DNA of 64,000 bases from Nephrocerus scutellatus (taxonomy: Eukaryota; Arthropoda; Insecta; Diptera; Pipunculidae). The notes under the pieces are model-generated. The model had not been told where the DNA came from. It searched no databases and saw only the letters and a program-made list of their open reading frames with translations. The stretch is taken from assembly GCA_947095585.1 (NCBI GenBank), contig OX352761.1, forward strand, positions 93,499,833 to 93,563,832. The letters are read 5' to 3'. This document shows, one piece after another, positions 1-9,594 of the stretch. Position numbers and translations under genes: made by a program. Position 1 is the first letter of the stretch, and every line of letters starts with the position of its first letter.

Positions 1-1491
1 TGGTAGCTGGTGTCCAAAATGATGAACTGCTGGTGATGCATTTGAATAGATGAACTGCGCTGGAATGTCACTGTGATGAACCTCCATGAATACGGAATCA
101 TCACCATACTCTTTATTAACATCGTCATTATCATCATCATCATCATCACCGTCGGTATTGTCTCTTATCACATTGATTTCATTGATTTCATCGAATTCAT
201 CGATTGTCCAGATGTCCTTGTGGTCTCGATTTGGTTTTTCATACATCATAACTTCGCTGCTGTTATAGTTCTCAGGTAAATGGTCATATGGATCCAATGC
301 ATTGTGGTTATGATGACGACTTCGATGGATATTGTCGAAAACAATGTATGGGTTGTAAATATGCGACTTTTCTGGATTTTCGAATTGGGATAATGCAGAA
401 GACGCTGCCACTGATGATAATGTAGTCTGTTCATCATCGCTGTGTACAGCATTGACTGAGGCATCCACTGGAGAATATTTACGTTTTCCAAAAGTGCTCA
501 GCATCGATGGCAATTTCGATGAATTCTCTTCAAATTCATTTAATTCATATTGTTTCTGGTTAGATGACAATGTAAATTTTCCATTCTCAGTTGATTGCTT
601 CTGTGCGGAACTTTGCATCGAATGCTCTTTACATCCATTGCTGCTAAAGTATAAATTCTTACAATCGTTGCCAATTTTCGGTGAATGTGATGCAGCTAAG
701 GTAAAGGTCGACTCGCACAGGTTCAGTGTCATCCATGGATCTAATGGTGGGGACGAACAGGGTGATTGATTTTTCGATTGACAATTGATTTCGTCATAAT
801 TAAAATATTCAGTTTCGATATTTAAGTTTTGGGCGCTTTCGGTGCAATTCAATTGTTGCATTTGTGGTTGTTGTTGATAGGTAGTTGGCGTTTGCTCTGC
901 GGAATAAGGAGTGTATGGTGTGTACGGTGTACATGGAGTGTATAATGGAGTGTGTGGTGTATCTGTTGTAGTTGTTGTTGTCATTGTTTTTGGTGTGAAT
1001 TTGCAAGATTTCGTTAAACGTTCAATGTCTTCAGGTTCGAACCGGAAAACGACCTCTTTGGTGAAACACTGAACCTGGCTACTGCCACTGTCATCGCTGC
1101 CTGCTTTGTAACATTCTTTGTCAGAGCTGTGATGCTGTTGATGGCAATCGTCGCCGAACACAGAATTGGGTGTTTCAATGGCTGTATATGACGACGCTGA
1201 AAAATCATCCAGTTGATCGCCCGTTACGTAGCCAAATTCGGTGGAGTAATTGATACCAGAGGGCTGCTCCTCGTGTTCTTGATGTAGATTGTAGCGGTGC
1301 GAACTGCGCTTTATGCCGTACGAAGTGACGTACATATCCTGATTGTTTAAAGAGCCTAATGGCGTTGACATTATAGAAACAGAATTCAATTCATTGGAAC
1401 ATTTTGCTGGAGTAGTCTTGTTGTATGAAAGAGATGTCGGTGTAAGGACAGTCGTCGAAGTTGGATATGAAAACATTTCGAAATGTTTCAT
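1..1491 (-). CDS. Partial low-complexity regulator-like protein, N-terminal 497 codons
   Basis: An open minus-strand frame runs from the ATG at 1491-1489 to base 1 with no stop, so the gene continues off the left edge. The start sits in CCCAAAATG, a near-perfect fly start context, and the nearest upstream in-frame stop is TGA at 1575-1573. Visible in the protein: a compact stretch at residues 142-165 with the core FRFEPEDIE, a Thr run near 171-176, a Thr-Pro-Tyr tract at about 178-197 (TPYTPYTPYS), Gln-rich stretches, and an acidic patch with six consecutive Asp near residues 445-456. It is rich in Ser, Thr, Asn, Gln and His. No zinc finger, homeodomain, signal peptide or membrane segment is seen. 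This composition is typical of insect nuclear regulators, whose DNA-binding domain often lies further downstream, but that is inference. I do not recognise the family. Confidence 0.8.
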   Translation of the reverse strand, partial: MKHFEMFSYPTSTTVLTPTSLSYNKTTPAKCSNELNSVSIMSTPLGSLNNQDMYVTSYGIKRSSHRYNLHQEHEEQPSGINYSTEFGYVTGDQLDDFSASSYTAIETPNSVFGDDCHQQHHSSDKECYKAGSDDSGSSQVQCFTKEVVFRFEPEDIERLTKSCKFTPKTMTTTTTTDTPHTPLYTPCTPYTPYTPYSAEQTPTTYQQQPQMQQLNCTESAQNLNIETEYFNYDEINCQSKNQSPCSSPPLDPWMTLNLCESTFTLAASHSPKIGNDCKNLYFSSNGCKEHSMQSSAQKQSTENGKFTLSSNQKQYELNEFEENSSKLPSMLSTFGKRKYSPVDASVNAVHSDDEQTTLSSVAASSALSQFENPEKSHIYNPYIVFDNIHRSRHHNHNALDPYDHLPENYNSSEVMMYEKPNRDHKDIWTIDEFDEINEINVIRDNTDGDDDDDDNDDVNKEYGDDSVFMEVHHSDIPAQFIYSNASPAVHHFGHQLP

Positions 1492-2057
1492 TTTGGGAAT
1501 GGTTAGGTTGAATATATTGATAGAAGTCGATATAATAATATTTTCACTGTCATACAAGTCCAACCACAAAATTCAAAATTTTTTAGCGTCTTTTTTTACC
1601 CCGCTTATTACATAAATTCGTGGCAGAAAAATCTATGCGAGTGAGATACACTGGTCTTGGCACGCAAACGTACTAAACTCGCGTGTTGAACTTTACTTAT
1701 AATTTTGTGCAATCGTTAATTTTTTTTAAATTAACATACACGTCGTTGTCATGTGCCGTGCCGGCCACTTTGACACCCCGCCTAAAACTTGGCACGTTTT
1801 GACGGAAATCCCTATGATTCTGTGATATTTTGGGATATTTGATACGTTAATTGCTTGGAACTTCTGTACGCCAAAACGAAAAATATACACGGAAAATTTT
1901 AAAAAACACTTAAGCACCACTAAAATACGTTACGATTTTGAAAATTAGAAAATGTTTTCGAGTCTGTTGTGCTCCCGTGCGTGATGTTGTTGGCACAACA
2001 GTCCCACTTCAAGTAACCTCACGAAGGAAGACTAATCTTCGATGTTGAAGATTTCCC
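1492..2057. other. Upstream of the left-edge gene; no gene seen
   Basis: This is 566 bases between the start of the 497-codon frame and the two short upstream ORFs. The frame of the large ORF is closed at 1575-1573. No transposon family found elsewhere in the window matches here. It probably contains 5' UTR or promoter sequence of the minus-strand gene. Confidence 0.4.
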
Positions 2058-2249
2058 TTATTTAATTTTATTGGAAAGTGTTTTTATGTTTTGGGTTTTT
2101 CTTGCCTTGCTGCATTCGCTTGCCCATCTGTGCTCGTTAAGATTTGAAAAACTTATAGTGTCGCATTCACTATCGACACTCTCACTGCTCAGGCTCAGTT
2201 CAGAACATATGGTGCAAGTGTGCGTTAAACTGATCATTTTCCTCCACAT
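2058..2249 (-). CDS. Candidate small ORF, 63 aa
   Basis: The ATG at 2249 lies in ACAACATG, close to the fly start consensus. The peptide is Ser/Cys-rich in the middle (core CTICSELSLSSESVDSE) and basic at the end. It follows a 43-codon ORF on the same strand by 39 bases and precedes the left-edge gene. It could be an upstream ORF in that gene's leader, a short-peptide gene, or chance. No family is recognised. Confidence 0.25.
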   Translation of the reverse strand: MWRKMISLTHTCTICSELSLSSESVDSECDTISFSNLNEHRWASECSKARKTQNIKTLSNKIK

Positions 2250-2288
2250 GTTGTTTTGTATGTTTTTTAAAAATACTCCCAGCTTCTT

Positions 2289-2420
2289 CTAAAAATCAGG
2301 AGTAGTCAGACAGAGAAAGGTATAATTAATGAACTTGTTCTGCATTCGAAGATCACTGGTGCACTGCAATTGCACTTGCGGTCGCATCCAGCATTTAACT
2401 TTATTTTTAAGTTTGTACAT
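2289..2420 (-). CDS. Candidate small ORF, 43 aa
   Basis: The ATG at 2420-2418 lies in CAACAACAACAATG, a very good insect start context. The peptide starts with a basic stretch (MYKLKNKVKCWMRP). It is in tandem with the 63-codon ORF at 2249-2058. A TATA-like CTATATAC lies on the same strand at 2658-2651, too far upstream to be convincing. The function is unknown, and it may be only a leader ORF. Confidence 0.25.
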   Translation of the reverse strand: MYKLKNKVKCWMRPQVQLQCTSDLRMQNKFINYTFLCLTTPDF

Positions 2421-3077
2421 TGTTGTTGTTGCACTACAGTCTGTTTTCAGTTTACTGTGAATTTTAGTACTATTTCGCGTAAAAAGTGATTTTCCGAGTG
2501 CACAGTGGAGCTGCACTTAAGAAGAGTTCGGGAATAGTTTAAAAATACTTTTTCTAGTGTTTAGCGTATATTGTAACATCTTTTCTGTGCGTATTTTAGA
2601 ATCAATGAGTCAGGTGAATTTTTCTCTTTTTTTGTGGCGCGTGGAGTCCAGTATATAGCAACCAATGCACAATTTGGGCGCTATTCCAAATTGGGAATGT
2701 CGCGTCATTGATAAAACAAGTAAATGGAAAAAAAAATCATTTTTAGGCTACAAACTTTTATATATACATCGACATAAGCATATATTTCGTTTTGAAATGC
2801 TGAAAATAGTATCCACGTTTATACGGGTAACACGCGCCAATCACGACACGTGACACGCGTTACTCGCCGGAGATCAGAAAAGGCCCAAGCGATTGAGCTT
2901 CTGACAAAATTTAGCTCTCTTAGTCGTGTAAAAGTTGCCACAGGCACCACATAAGCGTCATAAGCGGGATCTCAGAAACTCCTCACAAGACTAAGCCGCT
3001 CACTAAATTTCAGCTCCCTAGTTCAAATAGAGTTCAAGAAAAGTTTTTTATAAAGGTGCGACCGGCTAGTGCAGTTA
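2421..3077. other. Unassigned interval
   Basis: No coding frame or known element is seen. The stretch 2820-3050 is less AT-rich and contains several ACACG-type words (around 2828-2860), but nothing diagnostic. Confidence 0.4.
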
Positions 3078-3091
3078 TTGATGGCACTATA

Positions 3092-3375
3092 ATTATATTC
3101 GGCGCAACAGACCATTGCGGTCCAAGGCCTTGCTTCTCGCAACCATTTGTGTTGAGCATATTTTTGCACACAAATGGAGGGGACCTAGAATTTAATGCCG
3201 GATCCGAACGGCAAATTAAGAAGCTTTCCGTGACAAGTTCTTACTCTCGGAACGTTTGTCACCCATTCGTGAGAGGTGGGACACCGTGAAAAATACTTTT
3301 GGTGTTACTGGGATTCGAACCACGAACCCCCTGCTCAGAAGTCCATGCTCTTATCCACTGAGCCACGGCGCCCAC
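3092..3375 (-). mobile_element. tRNA-derived SINE, complete copy with target duplication
   Basis: On the minus strand the element begins GGCGCCG at 3372 with a tRNA-like head, then a tRNA-unrelated body and an AT-rich tail near 3092-3102. The head has an A box TGGCTCAGTGG (3365-3355) and an exact B box GGTTCGAATCC (3321-3311). It is flanked by a perfect 14-bp direct repeat TTGATGGCACTATA at 3078-3091 and 3376-3389, the target-site duplication expected of LINE-mobilised retroposition. Related copies are at 27236, 54827 and 62473. The anticodon arm could be read as TCT (Arg-like), but the folding is imperfect, so the parent tRNA is uncertain. Confidence 0.9.
3311..3365 (-). promoter_or_regulatory. 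Internal RNA polymerase III promoter of the SINE
   Basis: A box TGGCTCAGTGG at 3365-3355 and B box GGTTCGAATCC at 3321-3311, spaced as in tRNA genes. Both match the type 2 pol III consensus, so this copy may keep a readable promoter. Confidence 0.75.
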
Positions 3376-3389
3376 TTGATGGCACTATA

Positions 3390-4569
3390 GACAAATTATT
3401 TTGGGTGTTGGTAGAAAGTTTATACTTTCAAAAAATACCGAAATGAAGTATATTACGGTAAATGGCAATGCGTCCGCCATGGCTTTCGAAGTCTTAAGGC
3501 TATGTCTCCAACCTCATGCAGACTCGCTAAGTACTGAAAATTATTTGTATGTATTATTTATTAAGTGGCCATTCACGCTTATAAGCCTCCTTATATAAAG
3601 CAAAAACGATATCGTCCAAAATTTACGAAGGGACTTGAAGAAGTAGTAATTTGACTTAAATCGAAAAATTTCCTCCTCGACATTAGGAACTATTTTTTTA
3701 TTATTTGTGCTTAGAAAAAGGAAACCAGCTAAGCCAATTCTATTGTCCACTGAATCTTAAAAATTTTATGAATGCATCGATTATGTGGTGTTTTTTTTTT
3801 GTTGAAAGAATAAAATAGCTGAGTATTACAAAAATGTGCTGTAAGATGCTCTCATCTGCACATTCTCAAAAACACAGATTCATCTTTTGTCATTAGTATT
3901 ATTAACGGAAGACTAAGAAATGCAAAGGCCAAAAATAACACGGTGAAACTATCTTTACAAATGATTTCTGTGAGATGTTTCAGATGGAGATGTATAAAGA
4001 TGGTAAATTAGAGTAGGACATTATTTAATAGCAACATCGTGTGTGGATCTTAACGTGAAGCTATCATATAACCACAAAATTTATACCGTAAGCAATCCTC
4101 ATTCAATGAAGTTATGTTTTATAAATGAAAAAAACACAAGTTTGTGTTTTGTTGTTATTCCTCTTAGTGGTCAGCAATAAGAAGATAGGGCAAATAACAC
4201 GTGGCATTAATGCACGGGACGTATCTATTCTGACTATTGGAATTGCGATGAAACTTTTATGTGGTGGTCGCCGGTAATTTTCTGCCGAAATTAGCTGAAT
4301 GGTTGGGCTCGTCACTTCAATGCAAGGTTACGAAACTAGCAAACAGCTTTGGATTGGAAGTATAAGTGATCGACGACCACAACCAGGGCAACGAAAATCT
4401 TTTCATCGATGGAACCCTCACTCTATAGAGCTCTAGCTGCAGCTAGCAGCTATCTACTACCTAATATCATATTCAATAAAAAAGCTTACACATATCAGAA
4501 TAGGACATGTATTGCAGTTGTTATGCAAAACATCATGTGCTCGGAATGGCTTTATATTCAGCAAAAAGA
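3390..4569. other. Unassigned AT-rich interval
   Basis: About 1.2 kb without a convincing gene, RNA or transposon signature. Short open frames here have no recognisable features. Confidence 0.4.
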
Positions 4570-5065
4570 CAAACCCAAACAAATTGAAAGTTTTCTTGTA
4601 AATTCTCTTACACATGTGTGCAAAGTTTGAATAAAATCGGGATAGTTTAAAAAAAAAAAAATTTATTTTTATAAAGTACACACGCTCAAGGGGCTTGCAC
4701 CCCTATAATGCTTAGCACAGCGTGGTCGTTCGGAAATTAAGGAGAGGAAATGATCAGATGTTTGTGCATATGTAGTTTGAATGACTGTAGATCACATACA
4801 AATGCGGAAACATAGAGTCGGACAATTCGGTCCATATTGTGCGCCTAAAGAAGGAATCTCTGAATTGGTTGGTTGGATAGGCCTAATGAGCTCGATCGTG
4901 AGCTCGAGTTGTGGCACGGGTGTTTCGGTTGGGTTGGAGGATGGGCGGGATGCATCTTGATATTTCTTTTGATATTTTGTAGCCCTCGGCCCTGGGGCCC
5001 GATCACATCGAAATTTTTACAAAAAGTGTTGTCCATACACATGTGTACATAATTTGAAGTCAATA
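4570..5065 (-). repeat. Family E repeat, interrupted by a LINE
   Basis: Bases 4570-4650 carry one E end (TTGTAAATTCTCT at about 4597-4609), then ACACATGTGTG and the unit motif AATAAAATCGGG. The unit resumes at about 4979-5065 with GGGGCCCGATCAC, AAAAAGTGTTGTCC and ACACATGTGTAC. The intervening 4651-4972 is a LINE 3' end, so the repeat was present before the LINE inserted. Confidence 0.7.
4651..4972 (-). mobile_element. Jockey/CR1-like LINE, 3'-terminal fragment
   Basis: Nucleotide match to the 3' end of the LINE at 53167-54826: the words GTACACACGCT, GGGCTTGCACCCC and CTTAGCACAGCGTGG run in the same order, followed by the C-terminal coding part with GAAGGAATCTCTGAATTGG. A T/A-rich tail lies at 4651-4670. 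The copy is 5'-truncated at about 4972, the usual result of target-primed reverse transcription. Confidence 0.85.
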
Positions 5066-5404
5066 TCCATGGATTGCAGTTGTTTGCTGGTCACATTCAA
5101 TTCTAACAATTTCTACCCAAACTGTCGGGCTGTTTTCAAGTGCTGCAGTTGGCGAAGATAACCAGAAGATTCCTATTCGCCGAGCATGAGATGTAGTTTG
5201 CCGTTTAAGGATCTTTCTTTTGTCTAGCTTGAAGACCAAAGTATACATCAGATATAATGGCGCCATTGTCGTATGCCCTGCAGTTTTGAATACTGAATTT
5301 TTTTATCAGAGTCCAGTACAGAGAGCTTTAAATCATGACAGATGGATATTTATTTTCAGATGAAAGCTTCACTAATATAAAATATGCTTTCATTTTATCC
5401 GTTT
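5066..5404. other. Unassigned interval
   Basis: A minus-strand open frame of 68 codons (5266-5060) overlaps the repeat edge. It shows no recognisable domain, so I do not call it a gene. Confidence 0.35.
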
Positions 5405-5686
5405 TTTAAATTCTCTATATTAACTTTGCACACATGCATATCTCCGATGACAACACTTTCTATTAAAATTTGGCCCCGGGGTCGGGGGGGTCCCATACAA
5501 ATATTTTACAAATTTACAAATTTACCCGATTTTCTAAAAATTTTATATACATGTGTATCTCCGATGGACAACACTTCTCGTAAAATTTTGGAGACCCCGG
5601 GCGCCAGGGTCGTGAATTAATTTTTTTAAAAAATTAACCCGGTTTAAACAAGAAAAATTGTAGTTTTTATGGGTAGTTTTTTTAAA
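5405..5686 (+). repeat. Family E repeat, short copy
   Basis: The left end AAATTCTCTATATTAAC at about 5408 is followed by two internal units (GATGACAACACTTTCT, then CATGTGTATCTCCGATGG) and a degenerate right end near 5640-5686 with TTTTTATGGG. The GC-rich segment of each unit is present (GGCCCCGGGGTCGGGGG at about 5472). Confidence 0.75.
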
Positions 5687-6588
5687 TTATTATGTTGATA
5701 GTTTAGGGTATCCGTGTTGATATTTCTTTAGATCATTATTTACACTTCAGTACGAATGTTGAAATTACATTTATATCTGTTTTGTTATACCTTGTTTTGG
5801 TTTTGGGTTTTTAGTCCATTTGAGAACAGTCTAAAGCGAAACATTTTTTTTTCTGGTACAGGTATTGATATGCAAATTATATGCGCTATAAAAATACAAT
5901 TTTAGGAATATGCCAAAAACTTGGTGAATTGCAAGGATTTCTGCTTAAAAGACTGTATGCAACTGACGGTGTGAGTGACTTATCGGCGTGTAGTTCCTTT
6001 AAGTGGCAAGGTATATCTAATATATTATGTATATATTAATATTACTCACTTTTTTATAAATTGTTTTCAATGTTTCTTAATTCTACTGTACACTTCATAA
6101 TTCACTTCTTCATTACTGCGAGTATGTTTGGACTTGTTTTTCTGCTGATTAATTGTTTTTTATGCTTGAATTTATCAAATTCTTGGATGCAGTTGGCCTG
6201 TGTGAACACGTGTGCTCTCACATACACTATAGCTTAGTTTATTTTTATAGAATTTCTCAACGAAAGACACTTTCTGACATAGATTTGTAATTTGTTTACA
6301 TAAAATGTCGGTTTCTATCAAACTTGAGTTGTATGTCTTTGCGTGCCCATAGTTGATGTAATTTTTATAGCTTCGGTACGAATGCTGTGATTATTAGGTG
6401 CGAATGATATATATTAACTTGGTGTGTTGAACAATTTCAACTCCAGGGTGACGCATTGAAACCAAACTACTCGTTTACGATTTACCCTGTAATTATTGTA
6501 ATATGTGCTGTGCAACAAACACTCCTTTCGGTGATTTAATTTAATTAAGTAGTTAATGACAGATAAACAAGAGCGATGACGCGTGAAA
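5687..6588. other. Unassigned AT-rich interval
   Basis: No coding signal, tRNA-like sequence or transposon terminus recognised. Confidence 0.4.
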
Positions 6589-7043
6589 TATTACAATCGA
6601 AAGTTGATTATTTTTGCAGGCATCAATAAAACTATAATTAATAGCTATATTCCTTATATATTTGTAACAAAGACAGAATTAATAGCCCCATAAACTTCAT
6701 ATTATATTAAACATTTGTAGCAATTTCCTAGAAGATGTTGTATATCAATGGAATATCTTTCTGGTGACGAATTAATCTAATAATTTACACTTTTTACAAT
6801 TTACAATTTATGCATGGTAAAGTTAAGTTAAGATAAGTTACGTTTGAAAACATCATCGATAGAACGTGTTCATTATTACTTTATTTCTGTGACGTCTTGT
6901 AAAGTTTTGATTAAAATTTTATGAAATGAAGATGGACAAATTTGAGCTATTAATTCTGTCTTTGTTATAAATATATAACGAATATAGCTATTATTTATAG
7001 TTTTATCGATGCCTGCAAAAATAATTATCTTTCGATTGTAATA
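6589..7043. mobile_element. Foldback MITE with 97-bp inverted arms
   Basis: The left arm at 6589-6685 starts TATTACAATCGAAAG and ends AGACAGAATTAATAG. It recurs inverted at 6947-7043 with only scattered mismatches (about 90 percent identity by eye). The 261-bp centre has no coding frame. Long inverted ends and a non-coding core fit a MITE. A TA dinucleotide at both tips would fit a Tc1/mariner-type target, but this is tentative. Confidence 0.75.
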
Positions 7044-7054
7044 GCTCAAGGTCC

Positions 7055-7266
7055 GAATCGATAGACGTAACTACAACTAAAAACATTTTTTTTTATAATT
7101 TGCGCACGCAAAAAGGGGTTCGCACCCTTATTATTTTCGGCAATATGCTTGGCACAGCGTTGGCGTTAAGGAAAAGGAAAACAATGCTTTTTTTGCTACA
7201 ACGTTCCATTCTACTATATTCCATTGCTATAGCATGAGTTGTAGTTGTAGTTACGTCTTTCGATTC
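7055..7266. mobile_element. Short inverted-repeat element split by a LINE 3' end
   Basis: GAATCGATAGACGTAACTAC at 7055 reappears inverted at 7242-7266; the 25-bp ends differ at one position. The centre holds a LINE 3' fragment. It directly abuts the foldback element ending at 7043. Confidence 0.6.
7085..7190 (-). mobile_element. Jockey/CR1-like LINE, very short 3' end
   Basis: About 100 bases match the 3' terminus of the LINE at 14260-15658: GCACGCAAAAAGGGGTTCGC, GCACCCTTATTAT, then CAATATGCTTGGCACAGCG in the same order. A T-run at 7087-7096 corresponds to the poly(A) tail. It is nested inside the inverted-repeat element. Confidence 0.8.
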
Positions 7267-7809
7267 TGAACTAACTTACTAAGATATGAAGATATTATAT
7301 TTTTTCTGGAGATAGTCGAGCAATTGACGGAATCTCCCTTAAAGCAGTCCAAAATGTTTTAAAGATTTAAATAATGACTTGCAGTATATGGTGGACATTC
7401 AGAAGTTAACGAGAATCGGTTTGAAGAGAAAATAACTCAATCTTAAATATCAGAGTGTATGCCACATGGCCACAAAAAATTTATCGCAGAACTCCTAAAA
7501 ATTGTTTTCACTGTAAATATTTGTGATTATCATACTGACAGCTTAAGCCAGTGCTATTGCTCTGTAGTAAGCCGCTGATAAGTTGATGTGCTCTTGTTTT
7601 TATATCATCACTAGCTGACCCGACAGACGTTTTTCTGTCCAACATTCAATAAATCTGTTTGTGATCCTTTTGTGATCTTGTGAAGAGCTATTGGAAATGT
7701 TAAATCAAAGTAAAATTGAGAAAAAAAGTCAACCAAATTATTTATTTTCTTTCATTAAATTTGAAATCACAATGAATCTCAATGTGTTTTATTTCTTCTT
7801 CTTCTTTCT
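7267..7809. other. Unassigned interval
   Basis: No recognisable gene or repeat. A plus-strand open frame starts at 7691 but is antisense to the LINE fragment that follows. Confidence 0.35.
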
Positions 7810-7935
7810 TTATGTCCTGTATCCCCTTATGGGTCCTAGGGCCTCTACTACGCCTACGCGCCATCGCGTGCGGTTCCTGGCAATGAGCTTCAGCTCTCTC
7901 CAACTCTTCCCCAATTGCCGTGCCTCCTCCTCAAC
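7810..7935 (-). pseudogene. LINE C-terminal remnant
   Basis: The minus-strand frame reads LGKSWRELKLIARNRTRWR. This is the pattern W-x2-(V/L)-K-x-I-A-x-NR-x-RWR seen at the C-terminus of many insect endonuclease/reverse-transcriptase LINEs. Neither the RT domain nor a 3' tail is attached. Assignment is by motif only. Confidence 0.5.
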
Positions 7936-8234
7936 TGTTTTATTTACATTTCGATTTCGATTGCGATTCAAACCAATCGAAACAAAGCATTTGCTTGTTT
8001 TGATTGTTTGCTTGAACATCACTATTTTGTCTATTGCAATGCTTTATGATACACCATATTTTTGTAAGTGAAACTACTTAATCGGCGCGCGGTGAGGAGA
8101 AACTTAAGTACGATATCAAAAATAATTTTGTGTTGCAATTTTGAGTCACATTATTGGTCTCATTACATTGTGTTACATTTTTAAATTTTGGGAACTAAAT
8201 CATTTCTCAACTGATTTGTATGAAATTAGGTATG

Positions 8235-8650
8235 GTCTTTTGAAGGTTTTTTGATGGCCTTTTGGGGTTCTTTCGAGGGTCTTTTAGGAAGTCTTTTAAG
8301 GGTCCTTTTAGGGGCCTTTAGAGATCGTCATGGTACTATCATGGCCAAGTCTTTAACTGAGCTAACCTCTGATAGTTGGTGTTTGTTGAGGTAATACTCC
8401 ACAGGTAATCGATTATCTTTTGAGGGTCTTTGATAATCTTTGAGGATAGTTTGAAGGTTTTTTGGGGGTCCTTTGAGAGTCTTTTGGGGTCCTCTGGTGG
8501 TCTTCTAAGGGTCTTTGGAGAGCCTTTTGCGGGTCTTCTGAGGGTCTTTTGTGATTCTTTTGAGAGTTTTTCGGAGATATTTTTATGATTTTTGGGTGGT
8601 TTTGGGAGACTTTTTCTGGTCTTTTGATGATCTTTTGGGGTATTTTAGTG
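8235..8650. repeat. Minisatellite, unit about 10-11 bp (GGTCTTTTGAG)
   Basis: A degenerate array of TTTTGAGGGTCTTTTGGGG-like words runs over roughly 400 bases, broken by a unique stretch at about 8330-8410. The open minus-strand frame over it (8733-8413) encodes a Lys/Pro/Gln-rich repetitive peptide and is a by-product of the array. Confidence 0.75.
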
Positions 8651-9180
8651 GTATTTTTGCCCACAACAAAAAAGTTAAGCTCCAAACGCGCGTAGTTACA
8701 CGTACTGTTTTTGTAAGTTAAACAACGACACATTAAACGTTTGCAATTTTGTACAACTTTGAGTATAGATTAAGAGAACTTGCAAGACGAATTTATTATT
8801 ATTATTTCTAGATATACTCTAAAACATAGAAATTGCAACTTTTTAACCTTATCCAAGGCACGGAAACATATCGGTGACACATCCAAGTCCCAACAAGATA
8901 CATTTTACGTTATACGAGTTATAAGATTTAAAAAAATTTAAACTAAAATGCAGTATTTCAACTAATGGTACCATTACCTTCATTTTATAATGAAGCTATT
9001 AAGAAACATGGGACCCACTGACATTTACTGATGGAACACTCCTTTCCCAGGACATTTTCTCTGTCCTTAGATATCCTCTTTGAAATGAGCAATAAAAAAT
9101 ATTATTTAACAATATAAGCCAGTATATGAGTACATTACAAAAGATTTTGTATCTGTAAAAAATGAATGAAATGAATGTTC
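8651..9180. other. Unassigned interval
   Basis: AT-rich, with no gene or terminus recognised. Confidence 0.35.
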
Positions 9181-9410
9181 AGTAAATTTTCTTTAGTTTT
9201 TTTTTTAAATTTATTTTGCACTTAGCAAATGCTATATTCGAGATATTTGCAAAAATTCGAAAAACTGTCAAAGTAAACAGCCACTTCCGGTTAGCCGATT
9301 TCGGCCAAAATCAACTGGCACCTCCATATCTATGTAAAAAGTTTAAATATAAATTTTCATCCCCATCAATTCAGGGTTCTGAAAGTTCCCCTCAGCTAAG
9401 TGTTGGACAA
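9181..9410 (+). repeat. Family E2 dispersed repeat, partial
   Basis: Shares ordered words with 26396-26815 and with the minus strand of 29815-30215: TTTTGCACTTA, GCTATA, TCGAAAAACTGTC, AAGTAAAC, a CTTCCGGTTAG-like block, TATGTAAAAAG, and TTTTCATCC near 9355. It has no coding frame. Classification is unknown. Confidence 0.65.
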
Positions 9411-9594
9411 CGATGAAAATCAGGATTGCCATCATAGTTTGAAGATGCTAATAAAATAGGAATAACTCTGGAATGGGAGGTAGTACACATTTGGTTAATA
9501 TCTTGAATAATGCAGAATTTAATTGCCTACATGAAAACTAGAAAATATCTGTTTGGTTAGGGCCGTTGTCTACTCCAAAATAAAACGTAAAAAC

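Noticed and set aside
3301..3372. tRNA gene
   Set aside because: A and B boxes are present, but the acceptor and anticodon stems are imperfect, the sequence continues into a SINE body, and target duplications flank the whole unit.
8413..8733. 106-codon Lys/Pro-rich frame
   Set aside because: It is a translation of the GGTCTTTTGAG minisatellite.
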